Source: Peptostreptococcus porci
GTDB taxonomy: Bacteria; Bacillota; Clostridia; Peptostreptococcales; Peptostreptococcaceae
DNA: 64,000 bases
Assembly (NCBI RefSeq): GCF_009695815.1
Contig: NZ_VUNE01000002.1
Coordinates: forward strand, 186,001 to 250,000
Direction: 5' to 3'
The translations under genes and the position numbers were made by a program. Each line of letters opens with the position of its first letter. Positions within the stretch are counted from its first letter, which is position 1. The notes beneath the pieces were generated by a model. The model was not told the DNA's origin. It saw only the letters and a program-made list of their open reading frames with translations, and made no database searches. Positions 61,280 through 64,000 of the stretch are shown here, in pieces.

Positions 61280-62794
61280 TTACTTTTTTCCAATCTTACC
61301 AATAATTTTGTAAACTAGGCTTCTCGAATTTGAAATATTAAATAATATGATCAAAGCAAAATATATTGTCATTCCAAACACAACAGTTATAAAAAATGAT
61401 TTTTCCGTATCCAAGCTCATTTTTGTCCAATTATATAAAAGTTTTGATAAGGCAATCATTAATGTCGATATACCTGCAATTATCATTGTATTTTTCGCAA
61501 AATTTTTGATGTTTAGCTTACCAATTTTCTTTCTTAGTAAATAGGTCAATATAAAACTACCCAAGATTGATGATATAGCTGTACCATATGCAATACCAAC
61601 AAGCCCCAAATATTTTGAGAGAATAATACTCAGCCCTGAGTTTACAATCACCATTATCATACCATTTTTGACTGGTGTCCTAGAATCTCCCAAGGAATAG
61701 AATGTCCTTGAGACAATTTCTCTAATAGATACGCCAAAAATTGTAAGGCTATAAACCATAAGACAGGCTGCCACCTTTAATGTATCCGAATGCGAAAACA
61801 CGCCTCTTTCATAAATAATCTCGACAATAGGCTCTGCAAATACGATAAATGCTGCAATGACTGGCATACAAAATATTAATATTATCTGAATGTATTTAAA
61901 AACAGATTTCTTTAGCTCAATGTCATTTTTTTCAATAGCGTACTTGCTTATAGCTGGATATGCAACGGTCACAATTGATGTGACAACTATATATACCAAT
62001 GCATTTATTCTATCTGCATAATTCAATATCGAAACTCCACCATCAATCACCCTTGATGCCAGTGTTTTATCGACAAACATATTGATTTGGTCAACTGCAA
62101 CTCCAAGCATCATTGGAAGTGCCAGAATAATAATATATTTTATATTCTTATCCCCAATATCTATCGTGTACCTATGTCTATACCCAACCTTCTTAAGCCC
62201 AAGTACTATTACTATATTTTGAAATATAGTAGAAACCAAAATACCGATGGCAAGCATATACACATTTGTCCTAACGCTCAACAGCGTAAATATTATTAAG
62301 ATGACATTTTGCACTCCCAATCTCAAAGACGGTAGCACATACGATCCCTTAATATTTAAGTATCCACTAAAAATTGCAGCTATTGAATTAAATGTACAAC
62401 CAATAAATGCAATCCTTACAAAATTGACCGTAATTTCAAATTTTTCACCACTAAACCCAGAAGCCATCGCAAATACAAGTGGCTCTGCAAAAAGTATACC
62501 TAAAAGACATAAAGCTATACTGATTACCATCACTACATTAGATAGATTTGATGTAAATCTTTCAGCCTCATTTGATCCACTATTTATTTTTATATTGTTA
62601 TATGCTGGTATAAAGCTAGTATTCAAGCTACTGAACAAAAAAGCAAAAATTACCGTTGGCACTGCCAGTGCAATCACAACAACATCTGCAATTTGGGAAG
62701 TACCATAGTAATTTGACATCAGTATTTCCCTTATAAAACCAAATATTCTTGATATTACAGATGTCAACATCAGTATCAATGCAGTATATTTCAT
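61280..62794 (-). CDS. murJ: Lipid II flippase MurJ
   Basis: MATE-like (MOP superfamily) flippase that moves lipid II across the membrane. 504 aa with 14 predicted helices. N-terminal VISRIFGFIREILMSNYYG is the family signature, and the central SRTFYSLGDSRTPVKNG is also typical. ATG 62794 follows GAAAGGA. The upstream gene is divergent. No anomalies. Confidence 0.95.
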   Translation of the reverse strand: MKYTALILMLTSVISRIFGFIREILMSNYYGTSQIADVVVIALAVPTVIFAFLFSSLNTSFIPAYNNIKINSGSNEAERFTSNLSNVVMVISIALCLLGILFAEPLVFAMASGFSGEKFEITVNFVRIAFIGCTFNSIAAIFSGYLNIKGSYVLPSLRLGVQNVILIIFTLLSVRTNVYMLAIGILVSTIFQNIVIVLGLKKVGYRHRYTIDIGDKNIKYIIILALPMMLGVAVDQINMFVDKTLASRVIDGGVSILNYADRINALVYIVVTSIVTVAYPAISKYAIEKNDIELKKSVFKYIQIILIFCMPVIAAFIVFAEPIVEIIYERGVFSHSDTLKVAACLMVYSLTIFGVSIREIVSRTFYSLGDSRTPVKNGMIMVIVNSGLSIILSKYLGLVGIAYGTAISSILGSFILTYLLRKKIGKLNIKNFAKNTMIIAGISTLMIALSKLLYNWTKMSLDTEKSFFITVVFGMTIYFALIILFNISNSRSLVYKIIGKIGKK

Positions 62795-62964
62795 TATATT
62801 TTCCTTTCTGAATCGTGTAATAACAGTATCTATTATAACATTTTTTTCTTTACTTTTGATTACGACTACTCAATTTTACTAAATAAAGCTTAAAATATTC
62901 AAAATGTACTATTTTTTTGATATAATGATTATGATAGAAATTTCAAATTGGAAGGAGAAATACA

Positions 62965-63873
62965 ATGAGTTTATTGGTTTTCGGTCATAAAAACCCTGAT
63001 ACGGATTCAATCTGTTCGAGTTTGGTAATGACAAATTTAAAAAACAAACTAGGTATAGATGCGAAATCTTGTAGATTGGGCGAAGTTAGAAAAGAAGCAG
63101 AATTCGTGCTTAATTATTTTGGAGTTGAGCCTCCCGAATTTTTAGAATCTGTAGGAAGTGAAGACAGCTGCTGTCTAGTTGATCACAACGAATATGGTCA
63201 GAGTGTTGATGGTTTACAAGATGCTACAATATTAGAAATTGTCGATCATCATAAATTAGGCGGAATAACTACTGCCACACCTTTGAGCATGACATTAAGA
63301 CCAGTTGGCTGTACAAACACAATTTTATACAATATGTACATAGAAAACAAAGTCGAAATATCAAAGCCAATCGCAGGATTAATGTTATCAGCAATATTGT
63401 CAGATACATTGATCTTTAGATCACCTACGACTACGGAGCTTGATATAGAAGCTGGTAAGGCACTTGCCAAAATAGCGGAAGTAGATTATGAAAAATATGG
63501 AATGGAAATGTTCAAGGCTGGTACTTCTCTTGATGGATACTCTGTTGAAGAGATTGTAAACATGGATTTCAAGGCTTTTGATATGGGAACAAAGAAGGTT
63601 GGTATCGGTCAGGTAATGACTCTTGACATCGACTCTGTTTTGAGTAAAAAAGATGAATTCCTTACTTATATAAATGCGTCTGAATTTGACATGCTTTATC
63701 TTGCAATTACTGATATCATCAAAGAAGGTTCTTATATGCTTTATAAGTCACCAGATGAAATAGTTGCCAATGCATTCAACGTTGAACCTGCTCAGGGAGT
63801 TTTTGTCGACGGACTTGTTTCAAGAAAGAAACAGTTGGTGCCAAACCTTACTCCAGAAGTAGAAAAATTCTAA
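62965..63873 (+). CDS. ppaC: Manganese-dependent inorganic pyrophosphatase (family II)
   Basis: Hydrolyses pyrophosphate. 302 aa, normal. DHH-superfamily motifs: VFGHKNPDTDSICSS, CLVDHNEYGQ, EIVDHHKLG, and the C-terminal SRKKQLVPNL that binds pyrophosphate. ATG 62965 follows GAAGGAG. No CBS or DRTGG regulatory domains, so it is the short, unregulated form. A TATAAT (62921-62926) lies 40 bases upstream. Confidence 0.97.
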   Translation: MSLLVFGHKNPDTDSICSSLVMTNLKNKLGIDAKSCRLGEVRKEAEFVLNYFGVEPPEFLESVGSEDSCCLVDHNEYGQSVDGLQDATILEIVDHHKLGGITTATPLSMTLRPVGCTNTILYNMYIENKVEISKPIAGLMLSAILSDTLIFRSPTTTELDIEAGKALAKIAEVDYEKYGMEMFKAGTSLDGYSVEEIVNMDFKAFDMGTKKVGIGQVMTLDIDSVLSKKDEFLTYINASEFDMLYLAITDIIKEGSYMLYKSPDEIVANAFNVEPAQGVFVDGLVSRKKQLVPNLTPEVEKF

Positions 63874-63902
63874 CAAAAAAATAAAAAAAGAAGAGGTGTA
63901 AA

Positions 63903-64000
63903 ATGGAACAAAATAATCCGATAGTAACAATAGAAATGGAAAATGGAGATATTATTAAGGCAGAGCTTTATCCACATATAGCTCCTAACACTGTCAAAAA
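63903..64000 (+). CDS. Cyclophilin-type peptidyl-prolyl isomerase (partial, 5' end only)
   Basis: Only the first 32 residues are in the window. IVTIEMENGDIIKAELYPHIAPNTVK is the standard opening of bacterial cyclophilins. ATG 63903 follows AAGAGGTG and lies 29 bases behind the pyrophosphatase, so the two may be co-transcribed. Confidence 0.85.
   Translation, partial: MEQNNPIVTIEMENGDIIKAELYPHIAPNTVK

Overview
The window reads as chromosomal DNA of a low-GC, anaerobic, Gram-positive fermenter of the class Clostridia, most likely Peptostreptococcaceae-like. The grounds are: strongly A/T-rich intergenic DNA, canonical AGGAGG ribosome binding sites with occasional TTG/GTG starts, pyruvate formate-lyase with its activase, a Na+-type F-ATPase, a double-cubane-cluster family iron-sulfur protein, CWB2 cell-wall-binding repeats, sortase-type sorting signals and an FMN riboswitch. 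The genus-level placement is inference. I saw no rRNA, tRNA, CRISPR array, phage or insertion sequence.

Layout. 1-2774 (minus): split transketolase followed by a CtpA-type S41 protease cut by the window edge. 3071-6759: acpS, a flavin-binding stress protein, an alpha-methylacyl-CoA racemase-like CaiB/BaiF enzyme and a double-cubane-cluster reductase. 6853-8064: a lone AAA/DUF4143 ATPase. 8457-15501 (minus): a complete ten-gene F-ATPase operon (atpZ-I-B-E-F-H-A-G-D-C) with a Na+-binding c subunit, a gamma subunit carrying an extra insertion and an epsilon subunit without its C-terminal helices. 15993-19594: upp, rpiB, tsaC/sua5 and prfA. 19927-26888: an amino-acid block with BrnQ, an aminotransferase, a YkvI-type membrane protein, an isoleucine 2-epimerase-like class III enzyme and a divergent alanine racemase. 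27113-28798: an orphan response regulator divergent from a secreted PepSY protein. 28935-31130: a sortase-type pilin. 31723-35627: the rib operon under an FMN riboswitch. 35713-40420: a P-type ATPase cluster in which the ATPase and three companion proteins share an xGRxR metal-binding-like fold without the usual CxxC. 40739-42403: endonuclease IV and thiol peroxidase. 42630-46787: a giant SpaA/discoidin adhesin. 47237-49373: DUF1538 membrane protein with a tandem P-II protein. 49466-52450: pflA and pflB. 52839-55394: an ABC exporter. 55472-56788: a QueH/5-formyl-THF cyclo-ligase fusion. 57048-61112: a CWB2 surface protein. 61280-64000: murJ, Mn-type pyrophosphatase and the start of a cyclophilin.

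The genes combine housekeeping (translation termination, tRNA modification, riboflavin, nucleotide salvage), fermentative energy metabolism with sodium bioenergetics, amino-acid uptake and stereo-inversion, and a large investment in cell-surface proteins. The least expected features are the metal-ATPase cluster, the reshaped F-ATPase regulatory subunits, the QueH fusion, two terminators in series behind one FMN aptamer, and a recurring pattern of short tandem duplications placed exactly at the 3' ends of genes (five cases).
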